Below are positions 7,683-16,155 of a DNA stretch of 63,427 nucleotides, in pieces (within the stretch, counting starts at the first letter, position 1; each line of letters opens with the position of its first letter). Under the pieces are notes generated by a model. That model was given only the letters and a program-made list of their open reading frames with translations, had not been told where the DNA came from and did no database searches. This stretch comes from an uncultured bacterium. Its GTDB lineage: Bacteria > Bacillota > Clostridia > Lachnospirales > Lachnospiraceae. The position numbers were made by a program, and so were the translations under genes. The stretch lies in NCBI GenBank assembly GCA_947177425.1, contig CAMWUN010000019.1, forward strand, positions 1 to 63,427. The letters are read 5' to 3'.

Positions 7683-9041
7683 TCAAAAAGGAAATCTCAT
7701 GCCCCCGAAGCCGCCTCTGCGTTTGCCTCCGCCCATCAGTCCGGGCATCTGCTTCATCATCTTCTGGGACTGCTCAAACTGCTTGACAAACCTGTTGACA
7801 ACCGCCATATCCACTCCTGCGCCTCTTGCAATCCGGCTCTTTCTGCTTAAGTTCAAAAGCTTGGGATTCCTGCGCTCTTCCGGCGTCATGCTCAAAATGA
7901 TTGCCTCTGTCTTGTTAAGCTGGCTTTCGTCAATCAAGGATTCAATATTTCCAAGCTGTTTCCCCATACCGGGCATCATGCTGAGGATACTGGTAAGACC
8001 GCCCATTTTGCGCATCTGCTTCATACTTTCCAGATAGTCCTCAAAGTCAAACTTGCCCTTCTTCATCCGGGCCGCCATTTCCTTTTCTTTTTCCCCGTCC
8101 ACGGAAAGGTTTTCCTGGGCCTTTTCAATCAGGGAAAGAACATCCCCCATTCCCAGGATACGGCCGGCCATCCTGTCAGGATAGAACTGCTCTAAATCCG
8201 AAAGCTTTTCGCCCATGCCCACATACAAAATGGGCTTGCCTGTTACCGCCTTTACGGAAAGAGCTGCACCGCCTCTGGTATCGCCGTCCATCTTGGAAAG
8301 AATCACACCGTCAATCACAATTTTGTCGTCAAATTCTTTTGCCACTGTAACTGCATCCTGTCCGGTCATGGCATCCACCACCAAGAGCGTCTGGTGGACA
8401 TCCACATGCTTCTTGATGTTTTCAAGTTCTTCCATCATTTCTCCGTCAATATGCAGTCGTCCTGCCGTATCTAAAATCACTACATTGTGTCCGTTCTTTC
8501 TGGCATGTTCAACGGCTCCCTTTGCAATGTCCACAGGGCTCTGGTTGTTTCCCATGGAAAACACATCCACCTGCTGTTTCTCACCGTTAACCTGTAACTG
8601 CTTAATAGCAGCCGGCCTGTAAACATCACATGCCACAAGCAGAGGTTTCTTGCCTTTTAATTTCAGTTTTCCGGCAATCTTGGCTGTGGTGGTGGTCTTA
8701 CCTGCACCCTGAAGTCCGCACATCATAATGGTGGTGATGGATTTGCCCGGCTGCATCTGTATTTCCGTTGTCTCCGAACCCATAAGGGCAATCATCTCTT
8801 CGTTGACAATTTTAATAACCATCTGTCCGGGATTTAAGCCGTTCATAACATCGGAACCTATTGCACGCTCCTCCACCGCCTTGATAAACTGCTTGACCAC
8901 CTTAAAGTTTACATCCGCTTCCAACAGTGCAAGCTTGACTTCTTTCAAAGCTGTCCTGACATCCTCCTCCGTAAGCCTTCCCTTACTGCGGAGGTTCTTA
9001 AACACATTCTGCAGTTTATCTGTTAAACTTTCAAATGCCAT
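7683..9041 (-). CDS. ffh: Signal recognition particle protein Ffh (SRP54)
   Basis: GTPase that binds signal sequences on the ribosome and hands them to FtsY. The N domain is followed by the G domain (GLQGAGKTTTTAKIAGKLK P-loop, DTAGRLHIDGEMM, SKMDGDTRGGAAL) and a C-terminal Met-rich M domain (MMKQMPGLMGGGKRRGG). 452 residues, normal length. GAGGAG precedes the ATG. It starts three bases after the ylxM stop, so the two are translationally linked. Confidence 0.98.
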   Translation of the reverse strand: MAFESLTDKLQNVFKNLRSKGRLTEEDVRTALKEVKLALLEADVNFKVVKQFIKAVEERAIGSDVMNGLNPGQMVIKIVNEEMIALMGSETTEIQMQPGKSITTIMMCGLQGAGKTTTTAKIAGKLKLKGKKPLLVACDVYRPAAIKQLQVNGEKQQVDVFSMGNNQSPVDIAKGAVEHARKNGHNVVILDTAGRLHIDGEMMEELENIKKHVDVHQTLLVVDAMTGQDAVTVAKEFDDKIVIDGVILSKMDGDTRGGAALSVKAVTGKPILYVGMGEKLSDLEQFYPDRMAGRILGMGDVLSLIEKAQENLSVDGEKEKEMAARMKKGKFDFEDYLESMKQMRKMGGLTSILSMMPGMGKQLGNIESLIDESQLNKTEAIILSMTPEERRNPKLLNLSRKSRIARGAGVDMAVVNRFVKQFEQSQKMMKQMPGLMGGGKRRGGFGGMRFPF

Positions 9042-9044
9042 ATA

Positions 9045-9386
9045 TCAAAGCTCCTCTAATATCTGACGGGATATAAGCCTGACCTTTTCTATCAGTTCAT
9101 CCCTTGCCAATTCCGGATTATCTGTCAGCTCCAAAAGTTCGCTGACATTTTCCTTTACTTTCATAAACCGTGCAACCAGATGCAGTCTTTCTTCATATTC
9201 CTCAAGAATATGATTGCACCGTCTCACCATGTCATGGACTCCCTGACGGGAAATGCCATTCATCTGCGCGATTTCCGAGAAGGAAAGATCATGATATACC
9301 ACATCTTCATAAATCTTTTTCTGGTGCTCGGTCAGTAGTTCTCCGTAAAAATCATACAAAAGTCCCTGCTCAACAATCTTTTCCAT
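9045..9386 (-). CDS. ylxM: SRP-associated helix-turn-helix protein YlxM
   Basis: 113-residue DNA-binding-like protein found upstream of ffh throughout Firmicutes and reported to modulate SRP activity. Its sigma-70 region 4-like HTH is visible as LSFSEIAQMNGISRQGVHDMVRRC (two parts, about residues 34-57). The product opens LLYDFYGELLTEHQKKIY, the usual family start. It is the first gene after the accessory segment that separates it from ftsY. Confidence 0.93.
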   Translation of the reverse strand: MEKIVEQGLLYDFYGELLTEHQKKIYEDVVYHDLSFSEIAQMNGISRQGVHDMVRRCNHILEEYEERLHLVARFMKVKENVSELLELTDNPELARDELIEKVRLISRQILEEL

Positions 9387-9419
9387 CTCTCATCACCTAA
9401 GACAGCATACTACAAAAGG

Positions 9420-9450
9420 AAAAACCTGTCAAGTAAAATTCCTTGACAGG
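9420..9450 (-). terminator. Intrinsic terminator after the AraC gene
   Basis: Perfect stem CCTGTCAAG / CTTGACAGG (9425-9450). On the minus strand the stem is followed by TTTTT. It lies 17 bases past the AraC-family stop. Confidence 0.85.
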
Positions 9451-9466
9451 CGCACTAATTATTTTC

Positions 9467-10309
9467 TCAATAACTGTCAGAAGGAAGCTGTCCCAGCAGT
9501 TTCTTGTATGCTCTGCTGAAAGTAGAATAATCCTTAAATCCACATTCCATACTGGCCGCCGTAGCCGGAACCCCTGCCAGTATCAGATTCTTTGCCGCCA
9601 GTATGCGCTTTTCCAGTATGTACTGATGCATGGAGTACCCTGTCTCTTCCTTAAATTTGCGCATCATATGGTACTTGCTTAAATAAAACTGCGCAGAGAG
9701 TTTTTCTATGGTCAGATCTTCCGCAAGGTTTTCATTGATATAGTGAATCATCTCCACAATCTTTTTATCATACCTGGCGGTCTTGTGAAACACTTCCGGA
9801 TTGTGGATACAACACCTGTTCAGTTCAATCAGCAGTTTAAGAAAAAGTATTCTGCTGTACATTTCCCCTGCATATTCGTTTCCGCCTTCCGCCTTTTCCA
9901 GGAGCTTTACAGTCTCAAACAGAGTCCTGCTTAAGGCGGGGGATAAGCGGATTACATGCCCCTGTTCTCTCAGGGACATCAGAAAGCACAAATCAAGGCT
10001 GCTTTTCTCCTCCGAATGTTCTTCCAGATACTCACTGGAAATATAAAATACATACCGCTCATATATTACACTGGAGTTGACAAAGGGCTTATGTATTTCC
10101 CCCTTGTTCACCAGCAGAATATCATGGGGTTCCAGCCTGTAACTTTTTCCCTCAATGTGATATTCCACATCTCCTTTAATGAACCAGATTAATTTATGGA
10201 AATCATGATAATGATAGGCATATTCGGCCGGGCTGTTGTCTTTTAGGTGAAACAGCCTGAATTTTTCCATAAGGTATCCGCTTTTTACTGAGTCCCGGAT
10301 TTCTTCCAT
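9467..10309 (-). CDS. AraC-family transcriptional regulator
   Basis: 280-residue one-component regulator. Residues about 15-100 form a cupin-like sensor domain (YHYHDFHKLIWFIKG, HDILLVNKGEIHKP), as in regulators of sugar-use genes. The C-terminal about 100 residues hold the paired HTH domain (LSAQFYLSKYHMMRKFKEET ... AASMECGFKDYSTFSRAYKK). It starts 16 bases past the GH25 stop, so it is probably co-transcribed with it. The target genes and ligand cannot be told from sequence. Confidence 0.9.
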   Translation of the reverse strand: MEEIRDSVKSGYLMEKFRLFHLKDNSPAEYAYHYHDFHKLIWFIKGDVEYHIEGKSYRLEPHDILLVNKGEIHKPFVNSSVIYERYVFYISSEYLEEHSEEKSSLDLCFLMSLREQGHVIRLSPALSRTLFETVKLLEKAEGGNEYAGEMYSRILFLKLLIELNRCCIHNPEVFHKTARYDKKIVEMIHYINENLAEDLTIEKLSAQFYLSKYHMMRKFKEETGYSMHQYILEKRILAAKNLILAGVPATAASMECGFKDYSTFSRAYKKLLGQLPSDSY

Positions 10310-10325
10310 ATCTGAACCGTTACCC

Positions 10326-11429
10326 CTATTCCTCTTTTTTAGAATAATCTTTCATGCACACATTCAAATCCACATCGCCGTTGATTCCGCCCACACTTCC
10401 TTTGGAAGAATACTGCCAGATAGCAAAATCATAAGGAAAATAAACAGGCGTATCGTAATAAGCGAACCATTTATCATATTCCTCAATCTGCTCAAGGTCA
10501 AGCATAATCATAAATGTCTTTAAATTCCCATAAATCATGGGCGTATGGCCTGCTGACTGGATGGCTTTGCAAAAGGCAACTGCCGCCTTCGTGTATTCTT
10601 CCTTTGTCATTTCGGCGGTTCTTGCAGTATCGCTTCCCGTCTCTTCCAAATCCAGCACTACCGGGTAGGAAACGTCATAATCCTCAATCAGATCCAGTAC
10701 AAACTCTGCTTCCTCCTGCGCCTCTTCCTCCGTTATTGCCTGGGTATAAAAATAAACCCCCACGGAAATATCATTATCCAGAGCGCCCCTGATATTGTCC
10801 GCAAAGTATTCATCCTCCACCAGTTTGCCCTCTGAACTGCCCCTGTATCCGGCACGGATAAATGCATAGGAAATATCATTTCCGGCAACCCTGTCCCAGT
10901 CGATTTTCCCCTGATGCCTGGACACATCAATGCCCTTTGCCGAATGGATTTCCTGAGTGTCATCCATATAAACCACTTCGCCGTTATCCTGCTCCACGAA
11001 ATTGTCATACACATAATTATGCTTCTTTAAAGAATCAGAAACAGGGAAGAAATTGTATCCCCCGTCAGCATAGACCACCACATCCTCCGGAAAAAGACTC
11101 CTGAATACCGCTACCGTACTCTCACCGTCAAGTACTCTCTGCTTCAGTTCTCCCAAAACCTCTTCTTTCCCTGCAGCGCTTCCCTCTGCAGCCGCCTCCT
11201 GGGTGTAGGCGTCAAGGTCGGCCTGGCTGTATTTAAATTCCTCTTTAATGCTCTCAAATTCCTCAATCCTGCTCATGGCTTCCTGACTCCGGTTCCGCAG
11301 GCTGTAATTCTGCAAAAGCAAAATGATGCATCCCGTCAGGGCGCTTAAAGTTATCAGGCTGAATATAATATTGGTAATCAGGCTTATTTTCTGTTTTCTT
11401 CTGTTTCTTCTCATGGATTTCACATTCAT
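10326..11429 (-). CDS. GH25 muramidase (lysozyme family), membrane-anchored
   Basis: 367-residue wall hydrolase predicted to cut MurNAc-GlcNAc bonds outside the cell. A basic N-terminus and one membrane helix (about residues 16-40) act as an uncleaved anchor, followed by a charged coiled-coil linker. The GH25 domain starts near residue 165 (GIDVSRHQGKIDW, first catalytic Asp) and contains VVLDLEETG with the second acidic pair and FAIWQYSSKG near the end. A good promoter lies upstream (11478-11506). The target may be its own wall during growth. Confidence 0.92.
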   Translation of the reverse strand: MNVKSMRRNRRKQKISLITNIIFSLITLSALTGCIILLLQNYSLRNRSQEAMSRIEEFESIKEEFKYSQADLDAYTQEAAAEGSAAGKEEVLGELKQRVLDGESTVAVFRSLFPEDVVVYADGGYNFFPVSDSLKKHNYVYDNFVEQDNGEVVYMDDTQEIHSAKGIDVSRHQGKIDWDRVAGNDISYAFIRAGYRGSSEGKLVEDEYFADNIRGALDNDISVGVYFYTQAITEEEAQEEAEFVLDLIEDYDVSYPVVLDLEETGSDTARTAEMTKEEYTKAAVAFCKAIQSAGHTPMIYGNLKTFMIMLDLEQIEEYDKWFAYYDTPVYFPYDFAIWQYSSKGSVGGINGDVDLNVCMKDYSKKEE

Positions 11430-11477
11430 TTTTCTTCTGAACCTTTCCGCAATAAATACGTCTTTTCTACATGGTCT

Positions 11478-11506
11478 AGTATAGTATGAAATCCAATCTT
11501 TTTCAA
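11478..11506 (-). promoter_or_regulatory. Sigma-A type promoter for the GH25 gene
   Basis: Minus-strand -35 TTGAAA (11501-11506), 17-base spacer, -10 TATACT (11478-11483), about 50 bases before the start codon. Confidence 0.65.
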
Positions 11507-11545
11507 TTGTTTATCCTTTCCAATTTTAAAGTTTATTAATTGAGC

Positions 11546-11618
11546 AGGGAAGGATTTTCTCCCTACTCGCCGCGTGGCCCGTGCGCCGCTTTAGCGGCAA
11601 ACTTCCACTGCACGGGCC
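11546..11618. repeat. Stacked hairpins in the 306-bp gap 11430-11735
   Basis: A short stem AGGGA/TCCCT (11546-11564) is followed by a nested structure: outer arms GGCCCGTGC (11576-11584) and GCACGGGCC (11610-11618) enclose a second perfect stem GCCGC/GCGGC with a TTTA loop. The next elements are a dispersed palindrome and a terminator. No ORF of note is present in this gap. Confidence 0.65.
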
Positions 11619-11632
11619 TGCGCATATAAATC

Positions 11633-11663
11633 GTTACTGCTCACTCCGTGACCAGTAACATGC
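11633..11663. repeat. Dispersed palindrome, GTTACTGGTCACG family, copy 2
   Basis: GTTACTG / CAGTAAC arms with TCAC/GTGA inside, followed by ATGC. In reverse orientation relative to copy 1. It directly abuts the terminator at 11664-11691. Confidence 0.8.
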
Positions 11664-11691
11664 AAAAAGCAGATATTTCTATCTGCTTTTT
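11664..11691. terminator. Bidirectional terminator after the lipoprotein gene
   Basis: Perfect stem AAAAAGCAGAT / ATCTGCTTTTT with a 6-base loop, giving a T-tract in both directions. It ends the blaI-M56-lipoprotein run on the minus strand. Confidence 0.85.
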
Positions 11692-11735
11692 ACACATTTC
11701 ATATATTGGAGTTTATTTTATACAGCCCTGTACAT

Positions 11736-12713
11736 TCAAATATTTCCTGCATTTTCCTTCGTCAACGGCTGAAACGGAATCTCTATCCTGGCACTCCCAA
11801 ACCCCTGTTCCTTCCGCCATTCCTCGTAGACTTTTTTACAGACAGGTACTGTGGATGCCGTATCATACGTTCCGCCCTCCATCAGATAATACACGATGCC
11901 GCTTTTTTCCTCATCAATTTCCTCCGGATATGGATTGCCCTCATAATCCTGCGCCATGAATTCCTTTTCCCATGCGTCCACTATAAAAGTACACTGATAA
12001 CTGTCTGATTCCGACTGATACCGATGGAGCATATAAGGCCAGAAGTCCCCCAGGGGCGCCATACCCTGATTGTGGGACAGCCCTTCCTCTATCAGCCCGT
12101 TTTCATAAAAATTCCCGCCGGGAAAGCCGGAATACTCTTCCCGCACAGTATCCGTTTTTTCATCGTAATCATAGACAACTTCACGCATACCTGCCATGGA
12201 GGACGATGTAATGTATAGGATCAGTTCCTCTCCTCCGTCTTTATCCACATCGAAAATCGCAAATTTATTGCCCGAGGGGACATCAGTTCCCCCAAAGCCG
12301 CAGTCTGTTCCATCGGGATAGGTATGCTTCTCGATAATATCCGTCAGCACCGTCTGATATTTTTGCAGTCTTGCCGATTTGGTGTCTTTTTCCTCTTCTT
12401 CCGGCATTTTCTTCTGTCCTGCATCCTGCCCTGCTCCATCCCCGGATGCTTCCGGTTCGCTCTGCGTCACCCTGGCTTCCGGAATGCCCTGTGAATTGTT
12501 TTGCTGTTTCCCTTCTTCCTCTGGCAGTTCTTCTTCCAGAATATCCCCCTCCTTCGTTCCCGCCTCTTCCTGCGGCAGTTCTTTTGCCGGAATATCCTCC
12601 ACTATCATTTCTGGCACTTCCTTCCAAACTTCTTCTTTACCACATCCGGCCATCAGAAGAACAGCCAGTACATACAAAATCATTATTGCTCTTTTCGTTT
12701 TTGGTTTTATCAT
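11736..12713 (-). CDS. Predicted lipoprotein of unknown function
   Basis: 325 residues with an N-terminal lipoprotein signal: basic start, hydrophobic core and lipobox LLMAGC. Residues about 30-110 are a low-complexity Glu/Pro/Gln-rich spacer, as in cell-envelope proteins that cross the wall. The C-terminal half has a calcium-like DVDKDGGEELILYI stretch seen in secreted repeat proteins and no recognised enzyme motif. The start at 12713 has GGAGGAAAG upstream; the longer reading to 12731 lacks an SD. It lies 20 bases after the M56 gene and may be its partner or target. Confidence 0.75.
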   Translation of the reverse strand: MIKPKTKRAIMILYVLAVLLMAGCGKEEVWKEVPEMIVEDIPAKELPQEEAGTKEGDILEEELPEEEGKQQNNSQGIPEARVTQSEPEASGDGAGQDAGQKKMPEEEEKDTKSARLQKYQTVLTDIIEKHTYPDGTDCGFGGTDVPSGNKFAIFDVDKDGGEELILYITSSSMAGMREVVYDYDEKTDTVREEYSGFPGGNFYENGLIEEGLSHNQGMAPLGDFWPYMLHRYQSESDSYQCTFIVDAWEKEFMAQDYEGNPYPEEIDEEKSGIVYYLMEGGTYDTASTVPVCKKVYEEWRKEQGFGSARIEIPFQPLTKENAGNI

Positions 12714-12733
12714 CTTAAGTCTTTCCTCCATGT

Positions 12734-14530
12734 TTAATGCTGTATATCTTTAGGGTAAGGCCCGTAAATATTATTTAACGCCAGAATCTCCATATCTATG
12801 TCTATCTCATAAAAAGTACCATCTTTCATCGTCAATTTCAGACAGCCTGGCCCTCTATCCAATACCGGTTCTATTTTCGCGGCCATTCCCTCCGGACAAA
12901 GGGGGCTGTGTTCCAAAAACCAGACCGCCAGTTCTTCTTTCTCCATGGACTCCGCATTTTCCGGAAGTGCGAGCTGCTGCACATCCGAATACCAGACTCT
13001 TCTGGCGTTTACTATATCAATCGACGGAATAATACCATAACCGTCTTTTTCTCCCATGCTGTAACTGTAAAACACCCTGCTGTGCTCCATATCTTCTTCA
13101 CTCCGGGCGAAAACCAGCATGCCAATCTCATTATAACCATAAACACATTCTTCCACCTGATATCCGGTCAGATCGTAAAGTTCCCTGAGCGCCCGTCCCG
13201 CCAGATTCTCTGCTTTCTCCTGCTCTGCCTGTCTGCCAGTAAGGTCTGTCAGCCAGCCGGCAGAAGCCGTATAACTTAAATAGGGTTCTCTGTAGCCTTC
13301 CCTGTGTTTCCGGGGATGAAGCCGGATACCTGTTTCCTCTTCTTCTGTCTGGTCTTTTGGCTCATTCCCTGTTTCAGCAGTCTTTATCAGGTTTACCACA
13401 TCCGTACTGTTTTCCTTCTCTTCCAGTTCCGGCTCTCCCACTGCTGCCTTTTTTATTTCGTCCCCGATTTCGTCCCCGGCCTGGTCCTCCGGCTCCCGGA
13501 GCGCTTCTTCTTCCGCCCTGACCATCTGCACCGGGAAGCAAAGTCCGCATAAAAATAAAAGAGACAGCAGGCAGACTGGCAACGGCCATACTCTTGTTCT
13601 TTTATGCTCCGATACAATATTTTCCAGCCGTCTCTTCATGTTTTTGCCTTTTCCGGAAACCGGGGTAATTCCCTGGACAAGCGTCCCGGAATTCTGCATT
13701 CCCTGTACAATTTCCAGAAGTGCATATCCATAAGCCTTTTTCGCCGATAGCGCGGCGCCCTTCAACGCCCTTGCATCACAGGCAAATTCCGCATCCTCAC
13801 AGGCACAGACCGCTCCCATCCATACAAGAGGATTCCACCAGTAAATGACACACAGAAAAATCCGAAACGCCGTCCAGATGTGATCTTTCTGTCTGTAATG
13901 TGTCTCTTCGTGCAAAAGCGCCTGACAGCACAATTCCTTGTTCTGTGCGATCTGCTTTGAAATCAGAATGCAGGGATGAAAAAATCCGAACAGACAGGGG
14001 GATACTGCTTCGTTCCGGATATAAACCGGCACCAGTCTTTTCTCTGGCAGACGCCGCATCTGCTTTACACTTCGTTTCAGACGCTGGTTTATCAAAATTA
14101 CATAGCCTCCGCAGAAAATGGTTCCTGACAGCCAGATACAACGCATACAGCTTCGTATTCCCATTCCCTGATGGTTCCACACCCTTTCCGCATTCGCTTC
14201 TTTCTGAATGACTTCTCCGCTTTCGGTCGGAAAAACCGCTTCCGTTATCCTGTTTACTTCCACTGCATCTGTATCCTGCGCATTTTCCGCAGTATTTATA
14301 TTATCTAAAGCATCTTCTTCCCCGCTTCCATCAAACACCAAAACTGCCTCTGTCGTCTTTGGCAATACAGGAACTGGAATCAGCGTAAACGGAAACAACA
14401 GGCGGAGTGCCGGAATCAGCCACAGCGCATACAACATCCCCGGCGGTATCCTGCTGCGCAATGTTCCCCGGACTAAAAACATCATACCGATTAAACTCCC
14501 CGAACCGGCAAGAAAGCAGATAAACCTCAT
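12734..14530 (-). CDS. M56-family (BlaR1/MecR1-like) membrane metalloprotease sensor
   Basis: 598 residues. Several membrane helices in the first 330 residues flank the zinc site HEETH (in LLHEETHYRQKDH), the M56 protease signature. In BlaR1 and MecR1 this site leads to loss of the paired repressor. The C-terminal about 260 residues are predicted to face outside and do not show the penicillin-binding SxxK/SxN pattern, so the ligand is probably not a beta-lactam. The ATG overlaps the blaI stop by four bases (ATGA). Confidence 0.85.
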   Translation of the reverse strand: MRFICFLAGSGSLIGMMFLVRGTLRSRIPPGMLYALWLIPALRLLFPFTLIPVPVLPKTTEAVLVFDGSGEEDALDNINTAENAQDTDAVEVNRITEAVFPTESGEVIQKEANAERVWNHQGMGIRSCMRCIWLSGTIFCGGYVILINQRLKRSVKQMRRLPEKRLVPVYIRNEAVSPCLFGFFHPCILISKQIAQNKELCCQALLHEETHYRQKDHIWTAFRIFLCVIYWWNPLVWMGAVCACEDAEFACDARALKGAALSAKKAYGYALLEIVQGMQNSGTLVQGITPVSGKGKNMKRRLENIVSEHKRTRVWPLPVCLLSLLFLCGLCFPVQMVRAEEEALREPEDQAGDEIGDEIKKAAVGEPELEEKENSTDVVNLIKTAETGNEPKDQTEEEETGIRLHPRKHREGYREPYLSYTASAGWLTDLTGRQAEQEKAENLAGRALRELYDLTGYQVEECVYGYNEIGMLVFARSEEDMEHSRVFYSYSMGEKDGYGIIPSIDIVNARRVWYSDVQQLALPENAESMEKEELAVWFLEHSPLCPEGMAAKIEPVLDRGPGCLKLTMKDGTFYEIDIDMEILALNNIYGPYPKDIQH

Positions 14531-14916
14531 CTTTCATTCCTCTTTTCTCCCGCCTGATCCAAAATGCTCTTTAGTTCCGTAATATCCTCCTGCGACAACT
14601 CCCGCTCCTTTACCGCATTGCTGACCATATAGAGCAGATTTCCCTTATACACACGTTCCAAAATGGACGCTGTTTCTTCCTTCACTGTCTCTTCCCTGTT
14701 CCATACAGCATAATACTGTTTTAATTTCCCGCTTTCATCTATGCCGACAGCGCCCTTTTCCAGCATCCGCTTTAGAAAAGAAGTCACTGCATGTTTTGTC
14801 CATTTCTTTTTTTCCTGTAATGCATCACAAATTTCCCGCAGTCCCGCCGGACCGCGCTCCCAAAGCACCTGCATAATATACCATTCATTTTCCGACAAGC
14901 CTTTTCTGTAGTTCAC
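14527..14916 (-). CDS. BlaI/MecI-family winged-helix repressor
   Basis: About 129 residues. The winged-helix pattern LSENEWYIMQVLWERGPAGL and KKKWTKHAVTSFLKRMLEKG is that of BlaI/MecI/CopY repressors, which bind as dimers and are inactivated by the partner M56 protease. A GTG start at 14916 fits the family start (NYRKGLSENEW) and has GAGGAGG ten bases upstream. No beta-lactamase or PBP gene is next to it, so the pair likely senses another envelope signal. A promoter lies at 14962-14990. Confidence 0.88.
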   Translation of the reverse strand: MNYRKGLSENEWYIMQVLWERGPAGLREICDALQEKKKWTKHAVTSFLKRMLEKGAVGIDESGKLKQYYAVWNREETVKEETASILERVYKGNLLYMVSNAVKERELSQEDITELKSILDQAGEKRNER

Positions 14917-14961
14917 AATTACTTTCCCTCCTCTTTTGTTAATCATTTGATTCACATAAAA

Positions 14962-14990
14962 ACTTTACCATATAATAAAAAAATAGTCAA
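14962..14990 (-). promoter_or_regulatory. Promoter for the blaI-M56-lipoprotein operon
   Basis: Minus-strand -35 TTGACT (14985-14990), 17-base T-rich spacer, -10 TAAAGT (14962-14967). It starts right after the yitT stop. Autoregulation by the BlaI-like repressor is likely, but no clear TACA/TGTA operator is seen. Confidence 0.6.
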
Positions 14991-14993
14991 GAT

Positions 14994-15851
14994 TTACAGC
15001 TTTTCCATAAAGTAACTCTTATACCCTTCCCCGTATATCTCCTTCACATTGGAAATAATCATAAACGCATTTTCATCTTCCTGCTTCACGATCTCCTCCA
15101 CTTTGTAGGCGCCTGTCTTTTTCACCACGCACAGAATAATCTGCTTTTCTTCTTTTTTGTAAGCCCCTGCTCCTTTCAGATAAGTGACACCAGTCTGCAG
15201 TTCCTGCAGAATCCGTTCCGTGATTGCCTCTGCATAATTGCTGATAATGTAAATCAGCCTTGCCTCATCCCTGCCATACAAAATCAAGTCCAGCACCCGG
15301 GAAGTTGCCGCCGCGGATATAATACTGTACAAAACCCCTTCAATATTCCCGAAAACAATTCCCCCGATTCCAATGATAACAGAATCTATCGCCAGAAAAA
15401 TCGTGCCCGTTTTCAGGTGGGGCTTTTTCAGCTTCATGCATTTCACCAGAATATCCGTCCCTCCCGTAGTTCCCCCGGCCCGCATAACAAAACCGATTCC
15501 CACTGCCACAAGGCTTCCCCCGAACACAGCCCCTAAAAGAGGGGAATCCGTACAGGGCTGCATCCGCTCAAACCCATTAGTGGCTGCCGAAATTACAAAG
15601 ATTGCATACAGAGTGGAAAAAATAAATTTAAAGCCAAACTTCCACATGCCCAAAAGTATGATAGGTACATTGATAAGCAAAAACAAAGTCCCTGTTTCCG
15701 CTGGAATCAGACGGTTCAAAATAATGGAAAGCCCGGATGCCCCGCCCGGCGCAAGATTATTCGGGTCAATAAAAAGGCTGACTCCCACTCCAAATACAAT
15801 AGAAGCCAGCGTAATTGTGATATATTTTTTTAAAATCTGTCCTAACCGCAT
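14994..15851 (-). CDS. YitT family membrane protein (DUF161 with DUF2179 tail)
   Basis: 285 residues. The N-terminal about 190 residues hold five or six membrane helices with the family pattern FIDPNNLAPGGASGLSII and GTTGGTDILVKCMKLKK. The C-terminal about 90 residues are a soluble DUF2179 domain (ITERILQELQTGVTYLKGAGAYKKEEK region). YitT proteins are widespread in Firmicutes; no transported substrate is established. AGGAG precedes the ATG. The upstream region is the 37-bp tandem array. Confidence 0.92.
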   Translation of the reverse strand: MRLGQILKKYITITLASIVFGVGVSLFIDPNNLAPGGASGLSIILNRLIPAETGTLFLLINVPIILLGMWKFGFKFIFSTLYAIFVISAATNGFERMQPCTDSPLLGAVFGGSLVAVGIGFVMRAGGTTGGTDILVKCMKLKKPHLKTGTIFLAIDSVIIGIGGIVFGNIEGVLYSIISAAATSRVLDLILYGRDEARLIYIISNYAEAITERILQELQTGVTYLKGAGAYKKEEKQIILCVVKKTGAYKVEEIVKQEDENAFMIISNVKEIYGEGYKSYFMEKL

Positions 15852-15897
15852 ATATTCTCTCCTGTCCCGCCTGACACTGCCACACTTCCCGATTCAC

Positions 15898-16096
15898 GTG
15901 TTGTGTTTATGAAACAACACACAACCCACTCCATGTGTTGTGCTTATGAAACAACACACAACCCACTCCGTGTGTTGGGTTTATGAAACAACACACAGCC
16001 CACTCCATGTGTTGGGCTTATGAAACAACACACAACCCACTTCGTGTGTTGGGCTTATGAAACAACACACAACCCACTTCGTGTGTTGTGCTTATG
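15898..16096. repeat. 37-bp tandem array, about 5.4 copies
   Basis: Units begin at 15898, 15935, 15972, 16009 and 16046, with a partial unit at 16083-16096. Each reads GTGTTGTGCTTATG, AAACAACACACAACCCACT, then CC/TCRT, with a few base changes. GTGTTG pairs with CAACAC inside one unit, and CAACACAC also pairs with GTGTGTTG of the next, so the array can form alternative hairpin chains. No spacers, so not a CRISPR. It fills most of the 304-bp ilvA-yitT gap. Confidence 0.9.
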
Positions 16097-16097
16097 T

Positions 16098-16133
16098 AAA
16101 AAAAAACCGCATATCATAGTATGCGGTTTTTTT
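16098..16133. terminator. Bidirectional terminator after ilvA
   Basis: Stem CCGCATA / TATGCGG flanked by a run of 10 A and a run of 7 T, so it can work on both strands. On the minus strand it ends ilvA (stop at 16156). It directly abuts the 37-bp array. Confidence 0.85.
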
Positions 16134-16155
16134 CTGAAAATATATGCATCTGCAG

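Noticed and set aside
12734-14916. Beta-lactam resistance operon
   Set aside because: The BlaI/M56 pair lacks an adjacent beta-lactamase or PBP2a gene, and no penicillin-binding motif is seen in the sensor.
15898-16096. Possible CRISPR array (regular 37-bp repeats)
   Set aside because: Units are directly adjacent and nearly identical with no unique spacers, and no cas genes are present.
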